Below are positions 15,935-24,197 of a stretch of DNA of 64,000 nucleotides, one piece after another; positions within the stretch are counted from its first letter, which is position 1; every line of letters starts with the position of its first letter. Under the pieces are notes generated by a model. It saw only the letters and a list, made by a program, of their open reading frames with translations. It was not told the DNA's origin and searched no databases. Source of the DNA: Paenibacillus sinensis (GTDB taxonomy: Bacteria; Bacillota; Bacilli; Paenibacillales; Paenibacillaceae); contig NZ_JAHCMB010000113.1 of assembly GCF_019904155.1 (NCBI RefSeq), positions 20,187-84,186 on the forward strand, read 5' to 3'. The position numbers and the translations under genes were made by a program.

Positions 15935-16504
15935 CTATTCCTCCGCCAACCCGGCAGCTTCCTCCCCCGGCTGTTCCCGGATTTCGCAGGCCAGACGGCG
16001 GTAAATCCCGACGATTTCCTCCATCGGCATCCGCACCAGTCCGCTTGAAGAGGGCGCGACGAACTCGCGAACGCCGTCTACCACAGGCGGAACGCCGTCT
16101 ACCACAGGCGGAACGCCGTCCTGGAATCCCCAGTCCGCCTGTCCGCGGCGGCTGAATTCCGTATAGACGCCTTTTCCCACAAAACAGGCGATCTTCGGCC
16201 TGAACCGTTCCAGCTTCGCGCGGAGCTGCTCTCTCCCGCAGTTGTACTCCTCGCGGGTAATTTCCTCCGCAGCCCGGGTTGGACGGGCGACAATATTGGT
16301 GAAGCCGTAGCCCAGCTTCAGCAGTTCCCCGTCTTCGGCGGCTTGGTACAGACGCGGAGTCAGCCTGCTTTTTTCGAGGATTCGCCAGAAGTTATTTCGC
16401 GGATTCGCGTAATGATGTCCCTCTTCTCCCGACTTCAGACTCGGATTGAAGCCGATAAATACAATCTGCAGGCCAAAATCCAGATGATCCTCCACCGGTT
16501 TCAT
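15935..16504 (-). CDS. mug: Mismatch-specific uracil/thymine-DNA glycosylase (Mug/TDG-like)
   Basis: A 189-aa protein of the uracil-DNA glycosylase superfamily. Motif 1 is IVFIGFNPSLKSGEEGHHYA (Mug-type GxNPS), followed by NPRNNFWRIL. The second active-site region FVAPSSSGLVR matches the (M/V)PSxSG loop that wedges into DNA. It should excise uracil or ethenocytosine/T from mismatches in base-excision repair. Unusual: an exact in-frame 21-bp tandem duplication inserts an extra copy of DGVPPVV shortly before the second motif. The start at 16504 has a GGGGGG-type site. It is alone on its strand, followed by a hairpin. Confidence 0.88.
   Translation of the reverse strand: MKPVEDHLDFGLQIVFIGFNPSLKSGEEGHHYANPRNNFWRILEKSRLTPRLYQAAEDGELLKLGYGFTNIVARPTRAAEEITREEYNCGREQLRAKLERFRPKIACFVGKGVYTEFSRRGQADWGFQDGVPPVVDGVPPVVDGVREFVAPSSSGLVRMPMEEIVGIYRRLACEIREQPGEEAAGLAEE
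16070..16111. repeat. 21-bp tandem duplication inside the glycosylase gene
   Basis: Two exact 21-bp units (16070-16090 and 16091-16111) plus a partial third keep the reading frame. They encode DGVPPVV twice, then DGV, in the glycosylase. Confidence 0.95.
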
Positions 16505-16573
16505 TTCGCTCCCCCCTTCGCTTCACACTGCCCGGTTGCCCCCCACGCCGGATTTCTTTTTTATACGATCAGA

Positions 16574-18589
16574 CTAGTTCAAAATGCCGGGGGGCAGCTC
16601 AGCTTTGCTAATGCGGAAATAATCGCCGTTGCCATTAGTGAGCTTCACCTTAATTATGCAGCTGTCCGCGACCGGCTTCAAGGAACGCCGCAGCTTCAGC
16701 AGCTCGCTTATCTGCGTTTTGTCCGTCACGGTCACCGCCTGATTTTGCGATTTGGCCTCCGCAAGGTAGGACTCAGGATTATTATTCCGAAGAATGTCCG
16801 GTGGAATCCGGGCCAGATCGGCCAGTTCGACGGAGACCACATCCTTCGCCTTGATCAGCACGCGGTCCGCGTATCCCTTCTCTTCCAGCCACGCGCCGAG
16901 CTTCCGGTATGAAGGCTTCCAGTCATACCAGTTGAACGAATAACTGCGTCCGATCGAATCATCCGGATAAATCTGTATGTTAGCCAGTGCAGTCCGGTCG
17001 TCCCGCTGATCGTTAAAGCTCATTTGCGAGATTTCCTGCTTAAGCAGTTCTCTGAACTCATTCATATCCTCGTCCGCGATCGTTGCGGAATGAAGCCCTG
17101 AGCTTAATTCAATCCGGGAATTCGGCTGATCGAGCTGGTCCAGCACATATTCCTTATCCTTGTACGCCTTCGATTCTATAACCGCCTTCAGCTCCGGTTC
17201 AAAACCGGCAACAGGAACCGAATACTGTCTCGACAAGCGTGTGCCGTCTTTCAGTTCATACACGATCGTTAAGCTGATGGATGAACGCTCATACCAGGCC
17301 AGTGACGAATTCTCTTTCGGCCGCGTCTGCACCACCGCCTCATGCAGCTTGCGGACGGCTGAGATATATCCCGGATCGGAGACAAACGGATCAACGCCAT
17401 CAAAAGGGCTATGGGCCAGGTTCGTGTCAACCTCGTTCTCATTCCTATTCCGGGACTCAAAATACTGCCAGTATTGTCCGCCCGCATAGACGCCTGCAAC
17501 TTTGTCCGGGGAAGGAACCCGGCTCTCAAAGCCGGTCAAAGGAGATACAGGCACATACAGAAGTACACCGATAACCGCGGCGTATCCAGTCAGCCGGAGC
17601 GGGAGGCTTCGGCTCCAGATTTGCCAGGTTTTGCGGATCACCATTTCCGCTGCAATATAGCCGGCCAATGCGCCAAGAGCATATCCGGCAAACGCCCAGC
17701 CGATCTGACCGGCGCGCATTTGCGCGAAGTAGGTACCTGCAATCAGCATGGCGCAGAGCATAACGCCGCCCTTGAACAGCGGATTGAAATAGGTGAACGC
17801 CATCGCCTGTCCGGCCGTCTCCGACGAGCGCTTGCGGTACAGCACAAAGGACAGCGCAGCGAAGACCAGTGTCAGTACGGCATACAGGGAAACCTCCCCT
17901 CCCTTGAATGGCCGGCTGTACACGTTCATCATATGAATAAGAAGCGACCAGTTCTCTACACCGCTGGTATCCGTTGTCGTAAGAAAACCGTACAGATACA
18001 GATTCAGATGCAACAGCACCATCTGCGACAGCAGGAAAGGCAGAATCAGCAGAATATAGACCACAACTCCCTGGAGAACCGTCTGTCCGATGCAAATGCC
18101 GACAAATGCAGTAAAGACGAACAGGAACAGCGTCACTACGCTGACGCTTAAGCCCCACCACCAGACCTCGGAGGCCCCGTATTGGAACGGATTGCCGCTC
18201 CAAAGCGTTAGCAGACCCGCCGCAAGAGCCGTAAGCCATACCGGAATCAGCAGCATGGCCGCCCCGCTCGCCAAATGATTGGCAAGCAGATGGCTCCGGC
18301 GCAGCGGCAGGCTGTGGGCGGCGTCCGCCGCTCCCTTATGCTGGAGATACCGGAACAGGATCAGGCCCGCTCCAACCGGCAGCGTGGCGGTGAACAGCAT
18401 CGTCGGAGATCCATTCACCATAAACAGGCTCGTGATTTTCCGTGCCGGGTTATCGGGATTTGCGGTCAGCAGCATCTGCAGCGGCAGCGAGAACAGCAGG
18501 CCGAGCAAATAGATGACCGAAATCCAGCTGTGCTGCTTCACATCCTGCCGGATAACGCCCCGGTTAAAGAAGTATCGGCGAGATGTCAT
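16574..18589 (-). CDS. ABC transporter permease (YtrC/D-type)
   Basis: A 671-aa membrane protein. The N-terminal half carries about nine or ten hydrophobic helices and the C-terminal part (from about residue 350) is a large soluble, probably extracytoplasmic domain. I prefer the ATG at 18589 (MTSRRYFFNRGVIRQDVKQH) because GGAGGGGG precedes it; the frame is open to 18628. It overlaps the ATPase gene by 26 bp, so the two are coupled. The GntR-ATPase-permease arrangement matches the B. subtilis ytr locus, linked to cell-wall antibiotic stress and competence. The substrate is unknown. Confidence 0.85.
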   Translation of the reverse strand: MTSRRYFFNRGVIRQDVKQHSWISVIYLLGLLFSLPLQMLLTANPDNPARKITSLFMVNGSPTMLFTATLPVGAGLILFRYLQHKGAADAAHSLPLRRSHLLANHLASGAAMLLIPVWLTALAAGLLTLWSGNPFQYGASEVWWWGLSVSVVTLFLFVFTAFVGICIGQTVLQGVVVYILLILPFLLSQMVLLHLNLYLYGFLTTTDTSGVENWSLLIHMMNVYSRPFKGGEVSLYAVLTLVFAALSFVLYRKRSSETAGQAMAFTYFNPLFKGGVMLCAMLIAGTYFAQMRAGQIGWAFAGYALGALAGYIAAEMVIRKTWQIWSRSLPLRLTGYAAVIGVLLYVPVSPLTGFESRVPSPDKVAGVYAGGQYWQYFESRNRNENEVDTNLAHSPFDGVDPFVSDPGYISAVRKLHEAVVQTRPKENSSLAWYERSSISLTIVYELKDGTRLSRQYSVPVAGFEPELKAVIESKAYKDKEYVLDQLDQPNSRIELSSGLHSATIADEDMNEFRELLKQEISQMSFNDQRDDRTALANIQIYPDDSIGRSYSFNWYDWKPSYRKLGAWLEEKGYADRVLIKAKDVVSVELADLARIPPDILRNNNPESYLAEAKSQNQAVTVTDKTQISELLKLRRSLKPVADSCIIKVKLTNGNGDYFRISKAELPPGILN

Positions 18590-19466
18590 AGCCGGCCCCC
18601 TCCATTTCATAGATAAAGATTTCTTCAAGCGTTAACGGAAGAAGGTCCAGCACAAAGGGCTGGTAAGCGGCGAATGCCTGCTCGGTCTTCTTTCGCTCCC
18701 CTTTTACAATGTAGAGACAGACGCTTCCCCGCTTCTCTTGATGAAGAATGGTCAGTCTGGAGCCAATCGCGCTCTCGTGGCGCTCATCCCGGAAGGCGAC
18801 CTGCACCTTGTGCGTATCGGTCTTCAGCTCATCCAGCTCCTTCTCGATCAGCAGCTCGCCGTTGTGCATGATGCCGACATGGTCGCACAGGTCCTCTAAC
18901 TCGCGCAGATTATGCGATGAAATGACAGCGGTCAGTCCGCGATCGGCCACTTCCTGGAACAGCACGTTCTTGACGAGCCTGCGCATTACCGGATCAAGGC
19001 CGTCCAGCGGCTCATCCATGATCAGCATATCGGGCATGCAGCTCAGCGCCAGCCAGAACGCCGCCTGCTGACGCATCCCTTTGGACATGCGGTTCAGCTT
19101 GCGCTTGACGTCCAGAGGGAACAGCTCCCCAAGCTCTCTGAAGCGATTGCCGTTCCACCCCTCATAGACCGACTCGTAGAACAGGGCCATCTGCTGAATC
19201 GTAGCCTGCGGAAAAAAATACGGATAATCCGGCATGAACCAGACTCTGCGCTTGATGTCCGGATTCTCGTACACCGGCTTGCCGTCCATCAGCACGCTTC
19301 CCGCGTCGGGCCGGTAAATGCCCGCAGCGGTCTTCAGAAGCGTGGTTTTGCCCGCGCCATTCGAGCCGAGCAATCCGAATATGCTCCCTTTATGTATGTT
19401 CAAGGTAACTCCGGCGACCGCCTGGCGGTCCTGAAATCTTTTGCTGACCTCATGAAGTTCAATCAT
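18564..19466 (-). CDS. ABC transporter ATP-binding protein (YtrB-like)
   Basis: A 300-aa cytoplasmic ATPase with Walker A GSNGAGKTTL, signature region RMSKGMRQQAAF, Walker B MLIMDEPLDGLD and H-loop ISSHNLRE. The C-terminal part (about 215-300) is a typical regulatory extension of exporter ATPases. It overlaps the GntR gene (8 bp) upstream and the permease gene downstream, giving a tightly packed three-gene operon. With the single large permease it probably forms a homodimeric-ATPase transporter. Confidence 0.94.
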   Translation of the reverse strand: MIELHEVSKRFQDRQAVAGVTLNIHKGSIFGLLGSNGAGKTTLLKTAAGIYRPDAGSVLMDGKPVYENPDIKRRVWFMPDYPYFFPQATIQQMALFYESVYEGWNGNRFRELGELFPLDVKRKLNRMSKGMRQQAAFWLALSCMPDMLIMDEPLDGLDPVMRRLVKNVLFQEVADRGLTAVISSHNLRELEDLCDHVGIMHNGELLIEKELDELKTDTHKVQVAFRDERHESAIGSRLTILHQEKRGSVCLYIVKGERKKTEQAFAAYQPFVLDLLPLTLEEIFIYEMEGAGYDISPILL

Positions 19467-19848
19467 CTCCGCTCTCCTCTCCTCTTTTCTCCGACGCTTC
19501 GTGGTACAGCTCCCCGATCTCCGCCTCTGTAAAACCCAGATAGACGGCCTCCGCCATCAGGCGCAGCAGCGAAGCGCGCAGTTCGGCCCGCTTGATTGCA
19601 AGAGTTCCCTGCTGCGCCGGGGAGATGAAGCTTCCTTTGCCCGGACGGGAGTAAATATAACCTTCCCGCTCCAGCTCCCGGTAAGCCTTCTGGATCGTAT
19701 TCGGGTTGACGGTGAGCTGCGCCGACAGCGTCCGCACCGACGGCAGCTGCTCATCGGGCTTCAGAATGCCGTACAGGATCATTTCCTTAATCTTGTCCGT
19801 GAGCTGCTCGTAAATCGGCTTCCGGCTGCGGATATCCAGCTCGAACAC
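19459..19848 (-). CDS. GntR-family regulator, YtrA subfamily
   Basis: A 129-aa repressor with an N-terminal winged helix (RKPIYEQLTDKIKEMI, then LPSVRTLSAQLTVNPNTIQ as the recognition region) and only a short C-terminal helical tail. That layout is the hallmark of the YtrA subfamily, which lacks a large ligand domain. AAGGAGG favours the GTG at 19848 over the TTG at 19854. As first gene of the operon it most likely autorepresses through the AACTGTA / TACAGTT operator in its promoter. Confidence 0.92.
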   Translation of the reverse strand: MFELDIRSRKPIYEQLTDKIKEMILYGILKPDEQLPSVRTLSAQLTVNPNTIQKAYRELEREGYIYSRPGKGSFISPAQQGTLAIKRAELRASLLRLMAEAVYLGFTEAEIGELYHEASEKRGEESGDD

Positions 19849-19910
19849 GGTCAATTCCTCCTTCCCCTCTCCTGCAGGACTGTTGCAGTACCCTGCAGAT
19901 CAGACGTATT

Positions 19911-19946
19911 AACTGTACTATAATTAATAATACAGTTGATCGTCAA
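19911..19946 (-). promoter_or_regulatory. YtrA-type operator overlapping the ABC operon promoter
   Basis: Minus-strand promoter TTGACG (19941-19946), 18-bp spacer, TATAGT (19917-19922). A perfect inverted repeat AACTGTA-N13-TACAGTT (19911-19917 with 19931-19937) covers the -10 and spacer. The 13-bp spacing matches what I recall for the B. subtilis YtrA operator, although the half-site differs. Binding here would block RNA polymerase. Confidence 0.75.
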
Positions 19947-19947
19947 G

Positions 19948-19985
19948 AAAAAATCCCCGCCTGTGCAATTCGCACACACGGGGAT
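19948..19985 (-). terminator. Terminator of the efflux pump gene
   Basis: ATCCCCG / CGGGGAT with inner GTGC / GCAC pairs is followed on the minus strand by TTTTTTC. It sits 28 bp past the pump stop and directly abuts the -35 of the next operon. Confidence 0.88.
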
Positions 19986-20012
19986 AGACTCGAACTTCAT
20001 TTATGCTCTTGC

Positions 20013-21713
20013 CTATGATATCTCGCTCTCCGCGGCAGACTTGATCTCGCGGCGGCCCCGGCGGTATGGCCGGTCGCTGATCACCGCAAACGCGATGCCG
20101 GGAAGCAGCAGCAGCGAAGCAACAGCGAAGGTGCGGCCGAAGCCTTGCACGGCCGCTTCCTTCAGCCCGGCCGAGATCCGGCCGGCGAGCTTCTCCGCCT
20201 CCGCCGACTGGGCGGGGATCGCCCGCTCCAGCGCGGCTCGCTGCGCAGGCGCAAGGCTCGCGGCGGCGCTGCGCAGCTGCTTCTCGACCGCCAGCGCGGT
20301 CTGCCCCGCCGGCGGAGCGCTGGTGGTACCCTCCGCAGCGGCGCCGGCGTTCTTCAGCGAAGCCAACAGCGCCTCCTTCACAGGAGGCAGCAGAACGCTG
20401 TCCTCGCTGACGATCTGGAGCGCACTGGCCTCGGCAGGCTTCATCTCATCCGCGATATTCTGCTGCAGGAGGGTGACGACGATGGCAACGCCGAGTACGC
20501 TGCCCAGCGACTTGGTCATATTCGTCACACCGGAGGCGATGCCAACCTTGTCCTCCGGCACATTTCGGACTGCGGACGACATAACCGGCGCCATCGTTAG
20601 CCCTATGCCAAGCCCCGCTAAGGCAAGCCGCAGCAGAACGGCGCCTACCGGCGAATTCGCCTCAAGTCCGCCGAGCGAATACGTGGCGCCGGCTATGACG
20701 GCCACACCCGCAGCGGCAAACCAGCGGCTGCCGAATTTTCCGGACAGCGGCCCGCACAGCGCCGAGGTCAGTGTGGAGCCAATGGCCATCATCGACAGAA
20801 TCAGTCCGGCCTTCAGCTCCGTCATTCCCATCATCCTCGTAAGAAAGAACGAAGTCAGAAGAGATATGTTCATCAGTCCCGCTCCGACGATCAGCAGGGT
20901 AAGCGATGCGCCGTTGAACGGCTTGATCTTCAGCAGCTCAAGAGGAAGCATCGGCTCCTTCCCTCTCCGCTCAGCCAGCAGGAAGAACAGCAGGCCCAGC
21001 AGCCCGGCGGCGAACAGAATAAGGACAGCCGGCGAGGTCCAGCCTAAGTCCGATACCCGGATCAGTCCGTAGACGAGACAGAACAGGCTTGCCGTAATCC
21101 AAAAGGTTCCCGGATAGTCAATCCGCCGCCCGGCCGTCTCGTCTTTCGATTCCCGGATAAACAGCGGCGTCAAAATAAGGCTCAGAACCCCGAGGGGCAC
21201 GTTGACGTAGAAAATCCACTGCCACCCCAATTGGTCCATCAGCAGTCCGCCAAGCGCCGGCCCGCTGGCCGCCGCCAGCCCCGATACCGCGCCCCATATG
21301 CCGATGATCGCACCGTGCATCTCCTTGGGGAACGTCGTGGTCGTGAGCGGAATTGTCACTGGAACAATGATGGCTCCGGCCAGCCCCTGAATGACCCGCA
21401 GCGCGATCAGAATGCCGAGACTCGGCGCAAATCCCGCAAGCAGCGAGGTTAGCGTGAACAGCGCGATGCCGAACATGAACACCTTGCGCCGCCCGAACTG
21501 GTCCGCCAGCCGGGACGCCGTGAGGATGAATACGGCGAATGCCAGATTATAGCCGTTCATCACCCAGGAAATGTCGCTGACATTCCCGCCGAAATAACGC
21601 GTCATCTCCGGCAATGCGATATTGACGATTGTCGTGTCCAGCAGCGCCATAAAAAAACCGAGTATGATGGCGGTGAACGCCATCACTCTGGCTGTCTTCT
21701 CATTCATTTTCAT
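20013..21713 (-). CDS. DHA2-family MFS multidrug efflux pump (EmrB/QacA)
   Basis: A 566-aa proton-driven exporter with about 14 hydrophobic helices. DHA2 markers are visible: LDTTIVNIALPEM in helix 1 and RLADQFGRRKVFMFG as motif A. RVIQGLAGAIIVP is motif B and GPALGGLL is motif C. An unusually long Ala/Glu-rich extracytoplasmic insert of about 100 residues precedes the last helix. I place the start at the ATG 21713, which follows GGGGAG; an ATG at 21728 is also in frame. It is divergent from a TetR gene with three shared operators, so it is very likely TetR-repressed and drug-inducible. Confidence 0.93.
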   Translation of the reverse strand: MKMNEKTARVMAFTAIILGFFMALLDTTIVNIALPEMTRYFGGNVSDISWVMNGYNLAFAVFILTASRLADQFGRRKVFMFGIALFTLTSLLAGFAPSLGILIALRVIQGLAGAIIVPVTIPLTTTTFPKEMHGAIIGIWGAVSGLAAASGPALGGLLMDQLGWQWIFYVNVPLGVLSLILTPLFIRESKDETAGRRIDYPGTFWITASLFCLVYGLIRVSDLGWTSPAVLILFAAGLLGLLFFLLAERRGKEPMLPLELLKIKPFNGASLTLLIVGAGLMNISLLTSFFLTRMMGMTELKAGLILSMMAIGSTLTSALCGPLSGKFGSRWFAAAGVAVIAGATYSLGGLEANSPVGAVLLRLALAGLGIGLTMAPVMSSAVRNVPEDKVGIASGVTNMTKSLGSVLGVAIVVTLLQQNIADEMKPAEASALQIVSEDSVLLPPVKEALLASLKNAGAAAEGTTSAPPAGQTALAVEKQLRSAAASLAPAQRAALERAIPAQSAEAEKLAGRISAGLKEAAVQGFGRTFAVASLLLLPGIAFAVISDRPYRRGRREIKSAAESEIS

Positions 21714-21733
21714 AATCACTCCCCGCATAAATG

Positions 21734-21808
21734 TGAACTATAGTTCATGTTCTTGATTATATGAACCTTAGTTCATGTTTGTCAACGATAAATATGAACT
21801 TCGGTTCA
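21734..21808. promoter_or_regulatory. Three TetR operator palindromes in the divergent control region
   Basis: Three 14-bp palindromes share TGAAC-N4-GTTCA: TGAACTATAGTTCA (21734-21747, perfect), TGAACCTTAGTTCA (21762-21775) and TGAACTTCGGTTCA (21795-21808). Their centres are 28 and 33 bp apart. The first lies downstream of the pump -10, the second fills the pump promoter spacer, and the third abuts the TetR promoter. Confidence 0.88.
21756..21785 (-). promoter_or_regulatory. Sigma-A promoter of the efflux pump
   Basis: Consensus TTGACA (21780-21785) and TATAAT (21756-21761) are separated by 18 bp. The middle operator palindrome lies wholly within the spacer. Confidence 0.8.
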
Positions 21809-21815
21809 ACTTTTA

Positions 21816-21844
21816 TTGACAGGGGTTCCCCTCATAATTACAAT
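21816..21844 (+). promoter_or_regulatory. Sigma-A promoter of the tetR gene
   Basis: TTGACA (21816-21821), 17-bp spacer, TACAAT (21839-21844). Transcription would begin near 21851, giving a very short leader that starts at the ribosome-binding site. Confidence 0.8.
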
Positions 21845-21865
21845 CGAATCAAGGAGGGTTTGAAC

Positions 21866-22498
21866 GTGAAGGACAGCGAAGAACTCATACAGGACAAGAC
21901 GAGGCAGCCGCAGCAGGACCGCAGCATCAGGACCAAGGAAGCGATCGTACAGGCGGCTTCCCGGCTTTTTTCGGAGAAGGGCTATCACGGAACCAACACG
22001 AAGCAGATTGCCGCTGCCGCAGGCGTATCTACCGGCAGCTTTTATTCCTACTTTGTGGATAAGCGCGCCGTCTTCATAGAAGTGCTGAGGATCAACAGCA
22101 AGGCTATTCATGCGCATGTTGATGAGACGATCGAGAAGTTCAATCTTCATCTTGCGGACAAACGGGAGATTATTTCCGGGCTGATTGATGCTCTCGTCAA
22201 GTCCCATGCCCCCTATATCACCTTCCACCGTGAGCTGTCGGCCATGATGGTAACGGACGAGGAAGTCCAGGAAATTATGGAGGATCAGTTCGATCAGGCC
22301 AGACGCAAGACGCTGGAGGTGCTGAAGCTGAGCGAACCCGAGCTTCGCGTCCGCGACCTGGAGGCTGCGGCCGCTGTTATGTTCGAAGCGGTGAACAGCG
22401 CCGTTGACCGCATGGTCTTCTTTCGGGGCGGCATCGAACCAGACCGGATCAAGGCCGAGCTGACCGATATGCTGCTCATTTACGCATTTGGGGAATAA
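21866..22498 (+). CDS. TetR-family transcriptional repressor
   Basis: A 210-aa regulator. An N-terminal TetR helix-turn-helix (about residues 20-66: KEAIVQAASRLFSEKGYHGT, then KQIAAAAGVSTGSFYSYF) is followed by a helical ligand-binding domain. The GTG at 21866 follows AAGGAGGG at 7 nt; the frame is open upstream to 21761, but that stretch contains the promoter. Divergent from the DHA2 pump with three palindromic operators between, so it probably represses both itself and the pump and releases on binding a pump substrate. Confidence 0.93.
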   Translation: MKDSEELIQDKTRQPQQDRSIRTKEAIVQAASRLFSEKGYHGTNTKQIAAAAGVSTGSFYSYFVDKRAVFIEVLRINSKAIHAHVDETIEKFNLHLADKREIISGLIDALVKSHAPYITFHRELSAMMVTDEEVQEIMEDQFDQARRKTLEVLKLSEPELRVRDLEAAAAVMFEAVNSAVDRMVFFRGGIEPDRIKAELTDMLLIYAFGE

Positions 22499-22560
22499 CC
22501 CCCTTGACGGATTCATACCGGTTACGGTTAAGCAGGCAGCTGATCCTCTCTCATTGGTAC

Positions 22561-22606
22561 ACAAAAAACGTTCCCGAACCGCATAGCGGCCGGGAACGTT
22601 TTTTGT
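22561..22606. terminator. Bidirectional terminator between tetR and deacetylase genes
   Basis: A perfect 16-bp stem ACAAAAAACGTTCCCG / CGGGAACGTTTTTTGT supplies U-runs in both directions for the converging genes. Confidence 0.95.
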
Positions 22607-22614
22607 GCTGCAAA

Positions 22615-23781
22615 TTATCGTACATCTTTCCAGAAGTTAACCGGGGTGAGATCGGATGTGATGATTTCGAATTGATACCCATGGGATTGGAGATAATCCA
22701 GTATACGGGGCAGAACGTTAAGAGTGGTCTTCTGATCATGCATCAGAATGATCGGCGCCGTTCCGCTCTTCTGGAGCTTGGTCAGCTGGTTGACCACCCC
22801 CCGGTAGATCGATGCGCTGTCGCTCTTGTACTTCCAATCAAGGGAGTCGATGTTCCAGTCCCACAGATGGTAACCATCAGACAGCACCTTGTCGCGGAAC
22901 GCGCCTGTGAAATAGGGCTTGCTGCCGTAAGGCGTCCGGATCAGCCGGGTCGTTACGCCCGCAGCCTTCTTCAGAGCAGCGTTGTCCTGATTCATTTCAT
23001 TCAGCGCCGCCGCTGGCGAAGCATAGAACTTGTTCTTCACATGGCTCATGCCGTGAAGCCCGAGCCCGTGGCCGCTTGCAGTCATGCGCTTGACCTGTGA
23101 CGGATATTTCCCGATGTTCGGACCCAGCATGAAGAATGTTGCCTTCACTCCATGTTTATCCAGAATATCGAGCAGCCTGCCTGTGTTGGCAGAAGGCCCA
23201 TCATCGAATGTGAGGTAGACGGTCTTGGCTGTCGGCTTCGGGGTACCTGGCTTCGGAGTGCTCGGCTTCGGCTGCGTAACACCTGCGGATGGCAGTGTCG
23301 GAGCTTTTGGCTTCAATTGATCCTGATACTTCGAAGCGAAAGCTTTGTCATCCAGCTTCTGAGAGCCGTCCGTCAGCCTAAGCAGATACAATTCGGGCTT
23401 ATAGGATACGGAATACCCGAGCAGCGTTGCCACTTTGACCGGGACCATAATACTGCCGCCCCGAACAAAAGTAGTCACCGCCATCTCCGTTCCGTTGCCA
23501 GAGATCGCCTTGCTTCCTCCGGTGATCCTCAGACTGACGGAATTACTGGACAGCACCAGATCTTGAGGCGTCCCCCCCAGATTCAGCTTCAACTGCTCCG
23601 CCATCGCCCGAAGCGGAACGTAGAAGGTGTCATCCACGGCTGTTGCTTTCACATCTGTCAGACTGTCGTTGATCCCAAGCTTCAGACTTGTGCTCCCTAC
23701 GGCCCAGGCCGAAGAAGCCATTCCCAGCAGCATCATACAAATAAGTGCGGTAATCCCAAACTTTCTGAACAATTTCGACAA
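22615..23781 (-). CDS. Secreted polysaccharide deacetylase with stalk domain
   Basis: A 388-aa exported protein with a signal peptide to about residue 27 (cleavage after SAWA). An N-terminal copper-amine-oxidase-like domain (about 30-150) acts as a surface-binding stalk, followed by a Pro/Lys/Thr linker (TPKPGTPKP). The C-terminal NodB domain has all five catalytic motifs: TFDDGPS, HGMSH (metal His pair), RTPYGS, DWNIDSLDW and ILMHD. It should deacetylate peptidoglycan GlcNAc or another surface polymer. The start is a TTG at 23781 after GGAG; a second TTG three codons later is possible. Monocistronic. Confidence 0.92.
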   Translation of the reverse strand: MSKLFRKFGITALICMMLLGMASSAWAVGSTSLKLGINDSLTDVKATAVDDTFYVPLRAMAEQLKLNLGGTPQDLVLSSNSVSLRITGGSKAISGNGTEMAVTTFVRGGSIMVPVKVATLLGYSVSYKPELYLLRLTDGSQKLDDKAFASKYQDQLKPKAPTLPSAGVTQPKPSTPKPGTPKPTAKTVYLTFDDGPSANTGRLLDILDKHGVKATFFMLGPNIGKYPSQVKRMTASGHGLGLHGMSHVKNKFYASPAAALNEMNQDNAALKKAAGVTTRLIRTPYGSKPYFTGAFRDKVLSDGYHLWDWNIDSLDWKYKSDSASIYRGVVNQLTKLQKSGTAPIILMHDQKTTLNVLPRILDYLQSHGYQFEIITSDLTPVNFWKDVR

Positions 23782-23920
23782 ATCTCCTGTCTATGTAGTT
23801 TTGATCTCTCCTCCCCCTACGATAACACAAACCAAGGGTGGTAAATTTGAGAGAATGTAACCGACAGGGCAAAATTTTGTTACTTTTCCGTGTGAAAGTT
23901 CGTCGCTCTTCCGATCGATA

Positions 23921-24048
23921 TTTGTGACAAAGTTAGCAACATTTTTGGATTCATGAACAAATTATGAACAATACAAAATTGCCGCAATATAGCGCTTTTC
24001 CAGTGATTTATATCATATTTTCTTTGTTTTTGTGATATAATTTACACA
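23921..24048 (+). promoter_or_regulatory. qox promoter region with CRP/FNR- and ResD-like sites
   Basis: A TATAAT (24036-24041) has no good -35. It sits inside TGTGATATAATTTACACA (24031-24048), which resembles both TGTGA-N6-TCACA (Fnr/CRP type) and a Rex box. Two TTTGTGAYA boxes (23921-23929 and 24029-24037) resemble the ResD consensus TTTGTGAAT. The leader to the qoxA start is about 150 nt. These suggest oxygen or redox control; which regulator binds is not shown. The rest of 23782-24197 is AT-rich without a gene. Confidence 0.5.
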
Positions 24049-24197
24049 GAATGTTAACGGAATGTTCATTTTTCTGGATTTATATAGGAATAAAAAAATA
24101 ATTTGGTTTTTGCATTGTCTTTAAGGAATTTTTAATATAGATACAGGTTGATGTTTTCCGGTTAATTAGAACCAGTATTAAAGGAAAGGAGTTCATC

